In this document: positions 24,798-35,474 of the stretch, in pieces
How the letters are laid out: the number at the start of each line of letters is the position of its first letter
How positions within the stretch are numbered: the first letter of the stretch is position 1
NCBI GenBank assembly: GCA_006538405.1
Contig: BJKQ01000005.1
Coordinates: 1,922,001 to 1,986,000, forward strand
Origin: Hansfordia pulvinata
Lineage: Eukaryota > Ascomycota > Sordariomycetes > Xylariales
Direction of reading: 5' to 3'
Length of the DNA stretch: 64,000 nucleotides
The notes under the pieces: generated by a model
What the model was told of the DNA's origin: nothing
The model's database searches: none
The model's input: the letters and a program-made list of their open reading frames with translations, nothing else
Made by a program: the position numbers and the translations under genes

Positions 24798-27111
24798 GTG
24801 ACTCAGATACTCGTAGCCGAGCAGAGACAAAACCAAAGATACGCGTATTCACTCGCTCGTCCCATCGACGCGATGCGGTGCGTCGTCGTCCCGCCCGCTC
24901 TGCTCTGCTCTGGCAATCTCAGACAGGCCAATGAAGATCCCCGTCACAGATCGTGCCGAGGATCGTTCTTGTCTTCACTGCCTCTGGTGTGTGTGTGTTT
25001 GTGTTTGTTTTCTCGAGTGGGAGATTGATGATGCGCGCCGGCTGCATCTTGGGCCTGTCAAGGAGGTTAAAGAGGGGGGGGGGGGGGCGCGATGCAACAT
25101 CTCAAACTCGCGTCTCCGCGAGTGCCTGATTACCTACTCGTACGAGATCCTGGTGAGACTTTTGGGAGATTGTTCATTGTGACCGCCAGCAGAGCCATTC
25201 GCAGCTCAACGGGCATACCGAGTCCTTGCGATGGCATCTCGAGACAGAGACAGACGACGACATGACACCAGACGGACCACCACGACCGGCGTCAAGATGG
25301 ACCATGACAGTCGTGAAAGCGTGACTTGACAGTGCTGGCGCCGCGGCGCACAGATCGGCAAGGAGATTTTCGCCCCAACGTGGTCGCGGTGGCGCAACAA
25401 GACCCTGAAACCCACCCCCCAGTGGTGCGGAGAGTGGCTGACTGGTGATACCCGCTACACTGGGTGCTCGTAGATCGATGGCAAATATGTGCCTGACAGG
25501 CAGGTGGCTATAGGGAGACCTGGCTGTCTGCTGGGGCTTGCATCTCCTAGAACACAGGGAGAGTTGCAATTTTTCGTCAAAGTATACCCCGTATTCGCCC
25601 TTTGTCGGAACATCGGAATCAAGAACTCTAATAATAATCACCAGTCAGTCCGTGATGGACAACCCGCGTGACAGGGAGGTCACAGGTAACGAACGGATAG
25701 ACGAACCGAACAAAACTGCATTGCTGCTGTACCCGCATGGTGACCGTGCCCGTCACCCCGTGCGCCCAGCCCGACACCCACACGCCGTCCCATGGTCGCA
25801 TCGTCGTTATCGCTCATGCTGGCATGCTCCGAGAAAGCCGGTTGGCAGAGCCTCGCACCTCGGAGGCACTGGGCGGGGGGGATAACCCCCAAGTGGGGTT
25901 GGGCGACAAGAGCTTCAAGAGGGGGGGGGGGATGCTTTTGCGCCGATCATCATCTGCGATCCTACGCGCTGATCTCAGATCACAGGGCTAGGCCGGCTTG
26001 GAACTCGGAATACGAAGCCATGCCAGGCGGCGCGAAAGGCTCCCGCGCCCGTGCCTGTCGAGTCGAATAAGCGTACCGAGCGTGTGTCTGTTATGCCTGG
26101 TGCATCCCCGCGGGACTCCTCGCCCACCCGCCTGCCCCTATCCCTGTTCCTGTGTTGTGTTGCCTGTTGTGCCTGTCGAAAGAAGCACAGAGAAGAGAGG
26201 AGGAAGACCGAGCAAGGGTGTGGTGCGGTGCTCGTCTCGTATAGGCCTATCAGCCAGCCCGCGCACGCTGGGCCGCCCTGGGCCAATCGGTCGGTCTCTG
26301 CGTGCCGCCCCCCCTGGCAAGAGCCGCTCGGCAGATGGGTGCTGTGGCTTTTGGTCGGTCCTTGTGAGGCGAGCGCGCATCGTCACCGCCCGCCCCTTTG
26401 ACCCCTGGCCTGACCTCACCTGACCTGGCGACTCCCCTTCTGCCCCCCGGTGTCCCCTTTACTCAGCCAGCAAAGCCGCAGCAGCAGCCGTGGCTTGCGG
26501 GTAAAAGCAAAAGCAGGGCACAGCCGCCATGGCAGGACTGGAACAGCTGGCTGCGCGTGGTGCGGTCCTGTCCTCAGCTCTGGTTAGCCTGAGACAGCGT
26601 GGACCGCGTTCCGCTATGGCTCCATCCTGCCCATAACTAGCGAACGATTGTTTTGCTGCTGGCGCTGGTGCTGCGCGAGTCCTCGTACGCCTAGCTGTCT
26701 AGTGCGAGTGCTCGTCTCGTAGCTGCGCGGCCTTGCTACGCTTGCCAAGTCGTCCCACGTTCCTGGGGGTGAGCGTTCCCGCTTTCGACTGCATTGGACA
26801 GGGATCGTCGGTCCTTGGGGCATCGACAAGAACGCCCTGCAAATTTGGACGTGCTCAGCCTGCATCGGGGGGGTCGGCCTGGGAAATTATGCTCTGTTGT
26901 GGGAGGTCAGGCTGAGATCACGGTCGGCCTTCTCAGCTGTTGTGTTGTGGTGAGGAGTGAGGAGGCACGAGTTATCGTGTGCTAGCAACAGAAGGCACTT
27001 TCTGCTGGTACCTACTACCTCTACGTACCTTCGTATCTGCCCAACCCACTCGCGCTTTCCCGCGTCGGTCGTCGAGGTATCCCGAGGGAAAACAGCTCTT
27101 TCCCTGCCGTG

Positions 27112-27117
27112 TATAAA
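27112..27117 (+). promoter_or_regulatory. Probable TATA box of the WSC-hydrolase gene
   Basis: TATAAA lies 195 bp upstream of the ATG at 27312 and is followed by a pyrimidine-rich leader, the usual layout of highly expressed fungal genes. Transcription start is not determinable from sequence. Confidence 0.5.
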
Positions 27118-27311
27118 GAATCGCCCTCGCTGCCCCCCTTTGGACCGATCGAGAAGCCTCCCCCTCGGATCACGGACTACCATCCTCATCGCCTTGCTCT
27201 TCGCAGCAACAGTCATTCGTTTTTTTACTTGCTTGGGTCCCCCTCGCTCTTCATACACACTACTATTACTTATTTTATAATTCTTTAGAACACCACTGCA
27301 CCTATACCATA

Positions 27312-28885
27312 ATGCGCTTCTCCAGAGCCACCGCCGCGGCGGCGCTCGCCGGCACGGCCTCGGCCCAGTGCAAGTTCGGCGGCTACCAGGGCACCAAGTT
27401 CACCACCGACATCAAGCCCTCCCACGAGCTGTCGGAGCTCACCTTCTTCAAGATCCGTGACCCCGCCGGCGGCGACGCCTGCCCCGACCTGAGTCTGGCG
27501 GCCTTCCAGTCGCTCAACACCACCAAGGGCCGCCCCGTCAACGACATGGTCAAGCGCGCCATCGTCGTCCTCCACGGCGCCGTCAACGACCCCTGGAACT
27601 ACCACGCCGGCATGCTGCAGGCCCTCGAGGCCGTCGGCGGCACCAACGACATCACCCCGGACAGCGTCGCCATCACCGCCCCCTACTTCCCCAACGACGA
27701 CGACGCGGGCAAGGGCTTCCCCTACAACGCCAACGGCGGCTCCCCCGCCCAGAAGTACCCCTCCCCGGCTCTGGCCTGGTACGACACGGGCTACTCGGGC
27801 GGTGGCAACAACCAGTACCCCCGGGTCACAAGACTGTCTCGTCCTTCGACGTCCTCGACCAGATCGTCCAGTGGTACGCCGACAAGAGCATCTTCCCCAA
27901 CATCCAGCAAATTGTTGTCGCGGGCCACTCCATGGGCGCCCAGCTGGCCCACCACTACGCCATGGTCGGCAAGACCAACAAGCAGCTCGACATCGACACC
28001 CCTGTCAGCTACTGGGTCGGCGACCCGAGCAGCTACGCCTGGCCCGCGACCTCGCGCCCCCTGCCCACCGGCAAGTGCCCCACCTACGACGACTACCGTG
28101 AGGGCTTTGCCAACTACGGCGCCTACCAGGCCGACCACGTCTCGGAGCTCACTTACAACAACGGTCTGATCAAGGCTGGTCGCCAGGCCATCCTCGACAA
28201 CTACAACAACAAGGTTGTCAACATCGGCCGTGCCACCCGCGACCGCGGCGACTACTCCGAGGGCAACTGCTCCCCCTACACCACCGGCCAGGACCGCAAC
28301 GAGCGCGCCTTTGAGTTCCTCAGGGCCTTCCCCCCTTCCTGCACTGACGTCGCCAACAAGTGCCACACCGTCGACATTGTCGTCTCCGGCCACGACGCCC
28401 CCAACATGTTCAAGGCTCCCGCAGGCCTGAGCCGTCTCTTTTACGACAACTGGTACGGCAAGGGTGGCCGCGCCTACGACTACGGCTACCCCCGCTGGAT
28501 GGAGGGTGACGACCCGCACCCCGACCCGGCCCACAAGGGCGAGGACATCATCCACACCGACCGCTCCAGCTACGCCGGTGGCAAGACCTACCGCGGCTGC
28601 TGGTCCGACGTTGACAAGAACGCCCAGACCGTCGGCTCTCTGCCCGTCATGGCCTACAACGGTCCCCTGAACACCCGCACCTACTGCTCCAACCTGTGCA
28701 CCCAGCGCAACTACGCCATTGCCGGTGTCAGCGACTCGTACTGCTACTGCGGTAACGACATTGGCTCCCAGACCGTGCCCCTGGTCGAGACCTCGTGCGA
28801 GAACCCCTGCCCCGGCGACAAGAACGCCCTGTGCGGTGGCAAGAACCGCCTGTCGCTCTTCTCCAACAAGGCTCTGCGCAAGTAG
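27312..28885 (+). CDS. Secreted alpha/beta hydrolase with C-terminal WSC domain, one apparent frameshift
   Basis: Intronless, about 524 residues when the frame is followed. The N-terminus MRFSRATAAAALAGTASAQ is a typical signal peptide (cleavage after ASA). The middle has the serine-hydrolase nucleophile elbow VVAGHSMGAQ (serine near residue 206) and a later VSGHDAPNMF that could supply the catalytic histidine, as in fungal PHB-depolymerase/esterase-like enzymes. Residues ~427-515 form a cysteine-rich WSC module beginning YRGCWSDV and containing SYCYCGNDI; such modules bind carbohydrate. The frame breaks at a C5 run (27818-27822): upstream reads ...GGNNQYP, downstream GHKTVSSFDVLDQIVQWY, and one extra C restores continuity. 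Codon use is strongly C-ending, suggesting high expression. The substrate cannot be named from sequence; a secreted or wall-bound esterase is the inference. Confidence 0.85.
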
Positions 28886-31800
28886 AGGCCCGTCTTTCAA
28901 AACTTGGAAGGCCCATCATTTTCATGTATAAAGTTTTTCACGTGGCACGTCATCTAGAAGCGTTCTATTACACAACACAAAAGATCACGCCGCGCGGTCT
29001 GGTGAGCATGCCCTGAAAGGTACAAGCCTTGCGAAGCTGCGCATATAGACAGTCAGAATCGTCTTTCTTAATAATCCCGTATTACCACACTACTATCCTG
29101 CCGCCCTCGTGAAAGGACCACCCTCATGATGTGTGATGATGTAGCTTCTGCCAGGCCCCCTGTGATGATGCTATCGGCCCACCTGGGGAAAGGGTACCTT
29201 GTCTCACCACCAGTCTGCCCTGACACCCTGACTGCAGACACTATTGAACTCGAGGGGAGGCGAAGCAAGGGAGGACCGAACGAGCCAGCAGCGTGAGTCC
29301 GCATCAATGCTGGGCGCAGGGGCCAGTTCCTGCATGGAGACTATTTTCTGGAAAAAGGAAAAAAAGCAACTCGGTCGACCGAGGCTGAACTCGCAAGGGA
29401 CCTGCGACACGCCCGACCCTTTTCCCCCCTTTCCTTTCCCATTCGAGATTTGTGGCTTGCCAAGTCGCGAGTAGCGCGGGCAGGCGAGGCCCATTGTTGG
29501 CTGGGTTTTGCGCGCCCGGCTGTCAGAAAAAAGGAGGCTTGCATGGAAGAACGCCCAGCTCGGTGCCACTCCCGTCGTGTCTCAAGCCTTGTTTTTTTTT
29601 CTTTTTTGGCTGGTCGGGCTGTGCGCCCTCCTTGCCTTTTCTTTTCGTCTGCTTCTTCTTGTCTTTCCTTCTCTCTTGGCGTCCCTTTCGGACAAGCCAC
29701 ACCCGCACGAGCCGACCGTCGGACTGGTAACAGAGCGGGCGGGCGGGCGGCGCCGGGGCCGGGCGAAACCACCACGGGGGAAAGAGTGCATGCGTGCGTG
29801 CGTGCGCGCCCGCCCGTCACCCCTTAAAGCCCATCGATGGGGCCACACACACACGTCACAGCCACACCGCTCGATGGGCTCGTTCGGTTTCTGATTGTGT
29901 TGCGCAACGCACGCACACGAGCCCCAGGAGCCGGTTCAAGCGCGTTTCTCGTCGAGGTTTTTTTTTTTTTTTTTTTCTGAGTGAGGGGGGGAATGCTGGC
30001 AGGTTGCTGTTGTGACCATACCCCCCCGTCACACGAATTAAGAGAACGCGGGTTTCGGGTGACAAAGAGCCAAGACAGGACAAGACACGGACTCTTTTCC
30101 TTCTGATCAGTGCTGCGCGCGGTTGTCGTGTTGGCGGTTGCGGCTGACCACACACACACAGACACACACACATGCTCTGCACAAGCTCGTGGCGCGGAAT
30201 TCAGCAGGTACGGGCTTACGATGGCGATTGGCGACGACTGGCGATGACCATGGGATCTCTCGCGGGGTGCAAAAAAAGAGAGAGAAACCTTTATTTCCCC
30301 CTTTGCCTTGCACGTCACGAGAGACGCCCGGAGAGAGTAGCGGCCGTGAGACGAGACAAGTTTGCCAACATGAGAATAGAGTCCAACCCGGCGCCGCTGC
30401 CTCGGCGCGCCAACTGGTGTGGATGCCGGGTCTCAGCTGTGCGGGCGGGCGGGCGGGCGCGCGCGAATCGGACCGGTGATGCTAGTACGGCTTTTCCAAC
30501 GTAGTAGAGCGCGCGACTCTGTCATCGTCGTCGTCAGGCTGTCGCAGATCTGATCTTCGTAGCCTGCCGCTCTCCGATTGACTCGGCCGAGACGCGTCGG
30601 GGCTGCTTCGCGCGAATTCCCCTCAAAAGGGTGCGGCGGGGCTGGAAGTTCTTGGGTCCCACGTCGAATTTTCTCTCGCGGTCTCTTTGTCTTTGCGACG
30701 CGGCGGGCATGTCGAAGAGAACGACTCTGGCAGGGGGCCGGGAAATCTCGGGGGACACGCGACCGAACCCGCGCGGCGGCGCGGGAAACCGCAAGCACGA
30801 AGCATTCCTCATCGCCCGGCTTTCGAGAGACGCGGGCTTCCAGATAAGCGGGAGGGCCAGAGAGCGAGAGAGCTAGCCACCAGCACGCGTTACCATGCTG
30901 TCCTGCTTCTGACGATGAAAGATGCCTTTTGCCCAAGGCAGGTAGGCAGGTGCCTACTCGAGGAATATGTGCGACGGGTCACTCTGTCTGTGTGAACGTA
31001 TCCGCCTGGACCTGACCTGACCGTCACTCATGTCTTTTCCATGTCTCCTCGCGCGCCCATGCCGGCGGTACATGAGACTTCGAGACATGTTCGTGTCACT
31101 TGAGGCCGCGGACCGTTCACGTGCCAGAGCATATCGCGCCTGCTCTCGTCCTCCCCCGCGCCGAGAGGCGGGAAGAGTCAGAGTACAGACCGTGTCTCGG
31201 CTCCGGCGCGTCCTCACCCAGGCCCCTGGACTTTTTTTTATTTTCCCTTTCTTTTTCTTTCTTTCTTTGCATGAGCCTCTCCGACGCGACTGGCGCGGAC
31301 GCTTGCTGTGGATTTCGCGGCGGTGAGCATCTCAGCAGCGTCACGTCACGTCTTGGACGCGCTGGCTCCTTGCGCGGTTTCCATTCTCCTGGTCGAGCTG
31401 CACTTTCGGCCGAGTTTCTCATCCAGATCACGCCCCCCCCCCCCCCCCCCCCCCCCCCATGAGTCGGGACACGGGACAAGCGAGAGGGGCCTGCGATCCG
31501 GTGACTCGCGAGAAGGACTGGACAGGAGGCAAACAGGCAAAGCAAACCCCCCCCCCGCGCGAGAAGCGAACGTGGCGCATGACAAGACTACCATCCTCCT
31601 CAAAAAGAAAACGAGATATTAATGCTGATCAATGCGGTCAAGCAACTGGTGCCTCTCAGCCTGTCCAGCCGTCTGTCATCTCAGCAAGGGCAAGCTGTTC
31701 GGCTGCCGCACAACGCACTGGGCCCCGGGCCAAGCATTTGCAAAGCCAGGCAAGAGGAGAAGAGGGCGCACGGTGGTGGGAGGTGATTGATATTCGTGCC

Positions 31801-32830
31801 GCGACGCACCGAGTGGCGACGAGCCGGACTTGCAGACAGACACCCCTTCAGAGTGTGACGCCGGAGCCTTGGTCACGGCTTAACGACTCCGTGGGTTCAA
31901 CATGCCTTGACTGCGCGTATGTCCGACCTGGAGAACACGGCTGGATGGGATGCCTCGTTACCTACCTAAGTACACGGGTTGCCAGACACTCAACCTTCTT
32001 TCTGCGAGTACAGAAATCGTTTACGAGACCAGCGAGTGCCCTGGACCATCGCATCGAATGCCGCATTCTTGTATGTCGAGTTCAGTACGTCGTGGAGGCA
32101 TCAAAAGAACGACACCAGCACACACACACACACACGGCAAACACACCGTATACATCAGCAGCAGCCTCATTGCCAGCCGGCATCCCCATCTCGGAGCAAA
32201 GTAAGGCAATGACTTTTCGTAATGCATTAGGACCGCCCAACACGAGCGTGCGGCTGACGGGCGAGGGAACGAGATACCACACACACGTATACACACACAC
32301 GTGTGTGGGACTTGTTCTAAACTTCCCCGAATTACAGGAAAAGACGAGGGGTATATAGGAAACCCTATCACCGCGGGGGAAGATGAAAACTCCCCGAGAT
32401 GATAAGAAAAGAAGGGGGAAAAAAGAGCCAATAATCGCGAATAGACAACTTTCCACCAACGCCTTTGCGCCCATGCTGATGAAAACCAAGCAGATGACCA
32501 ACCGGCCAGCTGCGAGAATGGTGCGCTGGAGAGAGAGAGAGAGAGAGAAGAGAGATACAAGAAAGAGACGAAAAAGCAAAAACACGTAAAGCACGTAAAA
32601 CACCTCTCGCTGTAAAAAAGACTCACGCACACACAGAGACTACCCACCAACCAAACCCGCCCAATGGAAAAAAAAGGAGGGTCTTCTTTTCCCTCCCCCC
32701 CATCCCCGTCTTATCTCGTTCACTTCATTAAAAGCCAAAAGGGTGCACGGGTCACGACAACCAGCAGGCAAACAAAAGCCCGAGCCGGTCAGTCGGTCCA
32801 GGAGCCCAGGCCCAGGGGAGGAGGAGGGAA
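28886..32830. other. 3.9-kb convergent intergenic region without a recognisable gene
   Basis: Lies between the 3' ends of the WSC hydrolase (+) and the coiled-coil gene (-). It includes T19 (29958-29976), C26 (31433-31458), short AC tracts near 30152-30171 and 32119-32135, and a GA tract near 32531-32548. No half sites of the palindromic family occur here. Open frames have biased, non-domain-like translations. Confidence 0.6.
31433..31458. repeat. C26 homopolymer
   Basis: Longest homopolymer in the window (G26 on the minus strand). Its length should be treated as approximate, since the window shows signs of homopolymer miscalling. Confidence 0.85.
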
Positions 32831-34912
32831 CTAGCCGCCCCGGCCCTTGACGACCCGGCCGCCGACGGGGGCGCTGATGTCCCTGCGCTCGGCGACGCCC
32901 GCCGCCCGCCTCCGCCGCGCCTTGATCTGCGCCAGCGCCTGCTCGCGCGTCATGGTCGGCGTCAGCGCCGGGTTGTTGACGTCAAAGGTCGGCAGGCGGC
33001 CGCTGGAGCGGGAGCGGGACAGCGACGACGAGGAGCTGGAGGACGACTGCAGGGGGAAGCCCGCCACCGTGTGGGGCTTGTCGTCGTCGTCTTCGTCGGG
33101 GATGCGCACCGACGTGGTCGTCGTCATCGTGTAGAACGCCGCCGAGGTGTGCGGGCGCTCCTCCGGCTCGACGACTTCCTCTTCAGCTTCGGGCTGCTGC
33201 TGCTGCTGCTCCGTCTCCTCGCGGGCATCGTCGCTCTTGCTGTCCTCCGCGGGGATCACGGTCGCCTCGTCATCCTCGTCGAACTGCTCCGCCTCGGGCG
33301 CGACGCCCGACGGCGGCTCGTCGGCCGGCGTGGTGGGGATGCTGATGGGCTTGCAGCTCGTATCGTCGTGGGGGGCGTTGAGCAGGGAGAGCAGGGAGGT
33401 GCGCTCTTGGGCCAGCAGGGCAAAGCTCGGGGGCTCGGCCGACGGGGTGCGGGACAGGCGAGACGCGTCGTGCTTCTCGCTGTCGTCTTCGGCGGCGGCC
33501 GGGCTGGGGGCAGAGATGACTTCTTGGGCGGCGCTGCTCGCGGCACCGAGGTCCTCCTCGGAGACGGTCCGGAAGATGCCCTCGGCGGGGACGAAGACGG
33601 TGCTGCGGCGCGACGACCTGCGCAGGCTGGGGGTGCGCTGCTGCTGCTCCTCGGGCAGCTCCACGCTCTGGCGGACGGGAGACGGTGTCGAGCGGGGCGC
33701 CGCCTCGGCTGCGGGGGGCGGGCTGGCAGACTTGCGGGGGCCCGCACCGACTCGGCGTGCTTCTTGCCGAGGATCATGAGGTCGGCCGCGTCGACGATGG
33801 GGACCGAGGGCTGCCTCTCCTTGCGGGGGGAGGCGGTGCCCCGGCGCAGCCTCGACTTGGCGCAGGCGCAGGCGCGCAGCAGGCACTCGGTCTGCAGGAA
33901 CTCGAGGTGGTCCTGGGCGCGGTTGGCCCTCTGCTTCTCCCACTGCCAGAGCCGCGTCAGCTCGTCGATCTCGGCCTCGCTGGCGGCCGAGGAGATGACC
34001 TCGGTCGTCGAGAGCGAGGCGCGCGACTTCTTGGGCGAGGCGAACTCGTCGTCCGACTCGTCGGCGGCCGGCAGCGGGATGCGGCCCTCGGCGGCGATGC
34101 GGGCGACCTCCTCGTTCTTGGCCAGCGTCTTGAAGACGTCGCGCTCCTGCTCCACGGCCCGGATGCGCTCGAGCGCCTGGTCGACCTTCTCCTGGAGCCC
34201 GACCAGCTGGTAGCGGGCCTCGAAGGCTTCCTGCTCCCTCTCCTTGCAGCGCTCCTTTTCCCGCTCCAGGCTGTCCTCTGCGGATTTCGTGGCGCTCCGC
34301 GTGCTCTTCAGCTCCTCCTGCATCTTGACCAGGGAGGATTGCGACTTGAACGTTTCTTTCCGTGCGCGGCGGATCTCCTTCTCCCAGACTTGCTGCGTGT
34401 GGGAGTATGTCTCTTTCGCGCGACCGTACTGCTCCTGTGCGAAGGGGGGACGACGAGTTAGCATGCTGGCGGCGCGCGGGGAGGGGGGATTGTCAAATCT
34501 GGACAGAGACAAGAGAGGGCGGGCTTACCATGACGGCCTCCAGGCGCTCGCTGATCTTGCGCTCGCGCTCGCGTCCCTCGTCGGCCAGCCGCCGCAGGGC
34601 TCGGGACTCCTCGCGGTAGCGGCGCATCTCGGCCTCGGCCTCCTCGCGGCCGAGCATGGCGCGCTTGAGGGCGGCGTCGGCGGTCTTGCGCTCGAGCTGC
34701 TTGGAGATGGCGTGGGCGTTCTGCACCTGGGCCAGGCCGTTGAACTGGCGGATCTTATCGTGGACGTCGCTGTCTCGGGACTGCTCGGAGCCGACGGAGC
34801 CGAAGAAGGAGGAGCCGGCGTCGCGGGGCTTGTTGATGCGGCCGTTGGACATGGGCTGCAGCGGCGTGGGCGTGCCCGGCGAGCCCGGGCAGCTCGACGT
34901 GTCCATTTCCAT
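32831..34912 (-). CDS. Conserved fungal coiled-coil protein of unknown function, one apparent frameshift
   Basis: Exon 1 is 34912-34529 and exon 2 is 34434-32831, with a 94-bp intron (GTAAGC...CACAG, branch-like GCTAAC). About 662 residues. The start MEMDTSSCPGSPGTP was chosen because no ATG precedes it in frame in the upstream leader. Residues ~60-130 and ~130-340 are long charged heptad-like helices (for example LEREKERCKEREQEAF and NEEVARIAAEGRIPLP), followed by a Cys-containing segment ECLLRACACAKSR. The second half is acidic, Ser/Pro- and Gln-rich, with a conserved-looking C-terminus FDVNNPALTPTMTREQALAQ and a basic tail. I recall similar proteins across Sordariomycetes annotated as hypothetical, and cannot name a function. 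A single base is missing in the G5 run at 33736-33740 (C5 on the coding strand), between KKHAESVRAP and RKSASPPPAA. Confidence 0.8.
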
Positions 34913-35432
34913 GGGTGCGAACCCTCTATGGAGGCGGGACTTGGGGGTACACTGATTGGGGAGGGAGGCGCTTGTAGATGGGCGATGCGACAAGAGACTC
35001 TGGGGCGTCTTGTTTTCTGCCCGAGGGGTGGGGGAGCTGCGTGGATGTATGTGGGTGTGGACGTGGACGTGGATGGCGCCTGAGTGGTCGTTCGTAGTCC
35101 GACTGGCTCTGAAGAGTGGTAAGCCTGAATGTCTAGTAGCGAGATTCGGGGGTGATGGAGGGGCAGAATGCTGATGCTGCTGATGGTTGCGAGGCGGAGA
35201 GAAGGTTCGGCAGTACGCAGCAGCGGATGCAGATTGGAGATGGTGGATTGACCATTATTGTTTGTTGGAGATGGCGCTGGCGGTGCAGCCGGGGTCCGCG
35301 CGCGTGTTTACGTCGCCGGGTTGCCACGCCAACCACCCCGGCTGCCCCATTTGCACCGCCTGTACGAGCACGAGTACGAGACTGGTCCACCACCGACGGC
35401 CGCCCATCTCACGACACACCCGACACACCCGA

Positions 35433-35474
35433 TCCTAGGTAGTACCTTAGGTAGCACGGTAGGTAGGTAGGTAC
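35433..35474. repeat. Cluster of TAGGTAGGTA-type words
   Basis: Starts with CCTAGGTAGTACCTTAGG and continues into a fourfold AGGT-type tandem (GGTAGGTAGGTAGGTAC). Related words recur at 48.48, 50.04-50.11, 50.29, 50.53 and 53.6 kb. Confidence 0.8.

Larger units (their letters stand above)
18330..27311. other. 9-kb stretch without a recognisable gene; densest palindrome field
   Basis: No open frame here has a convincing protein composition. The interval holds about 20 of the 52 TACTCGTA/TACGAGTA half sites, nearly all between 20.85 and 25.15 kb, with two perfect 14-bp palindromes and several hairpins. Simple repeats include a CAGA tract (19409-19465), an AC tract (about 19644-19663), GA then G7 (21917-21947), TC (about 22662-22682), GGA (about 22896-22915) and G14 (25074-25087). 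The last few hundred bases before 27312 are the likely promoter and 5' leader of the next gene. Confidence 0.6.

Noticed and set aside
27791..28900. 369-codon open frame antisense to the WSC hydrolase
   Set aside because: Val/Gly-rich mirror of the strongly C-ending codon use on the opposite strand; the plus-strand protein has recognisable domains.
29810..29835. Possible tRNA-like segment near GGTTC-type words at several sites
   Set aside because: No position showed a full cloverleaf with acceptor stem and a properly spaced T-loop consensus, so no tRNA is called anywhere in the window.
16767..33740. Programmed ribosomal frameshifting at the four G/C runs
   Set aside because: The sites share no slippery heptamer or common downstream structure that I can see, and a one-base sequencing loss in short G/C runs is the simpler explanation.
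33071..34213. 380-codon plus-strand open frame antisense to the coiled-coil gene
   Set aside because: Leu/Gly/Arg-rich shadow of the heptad-repeat gene; no independent features.
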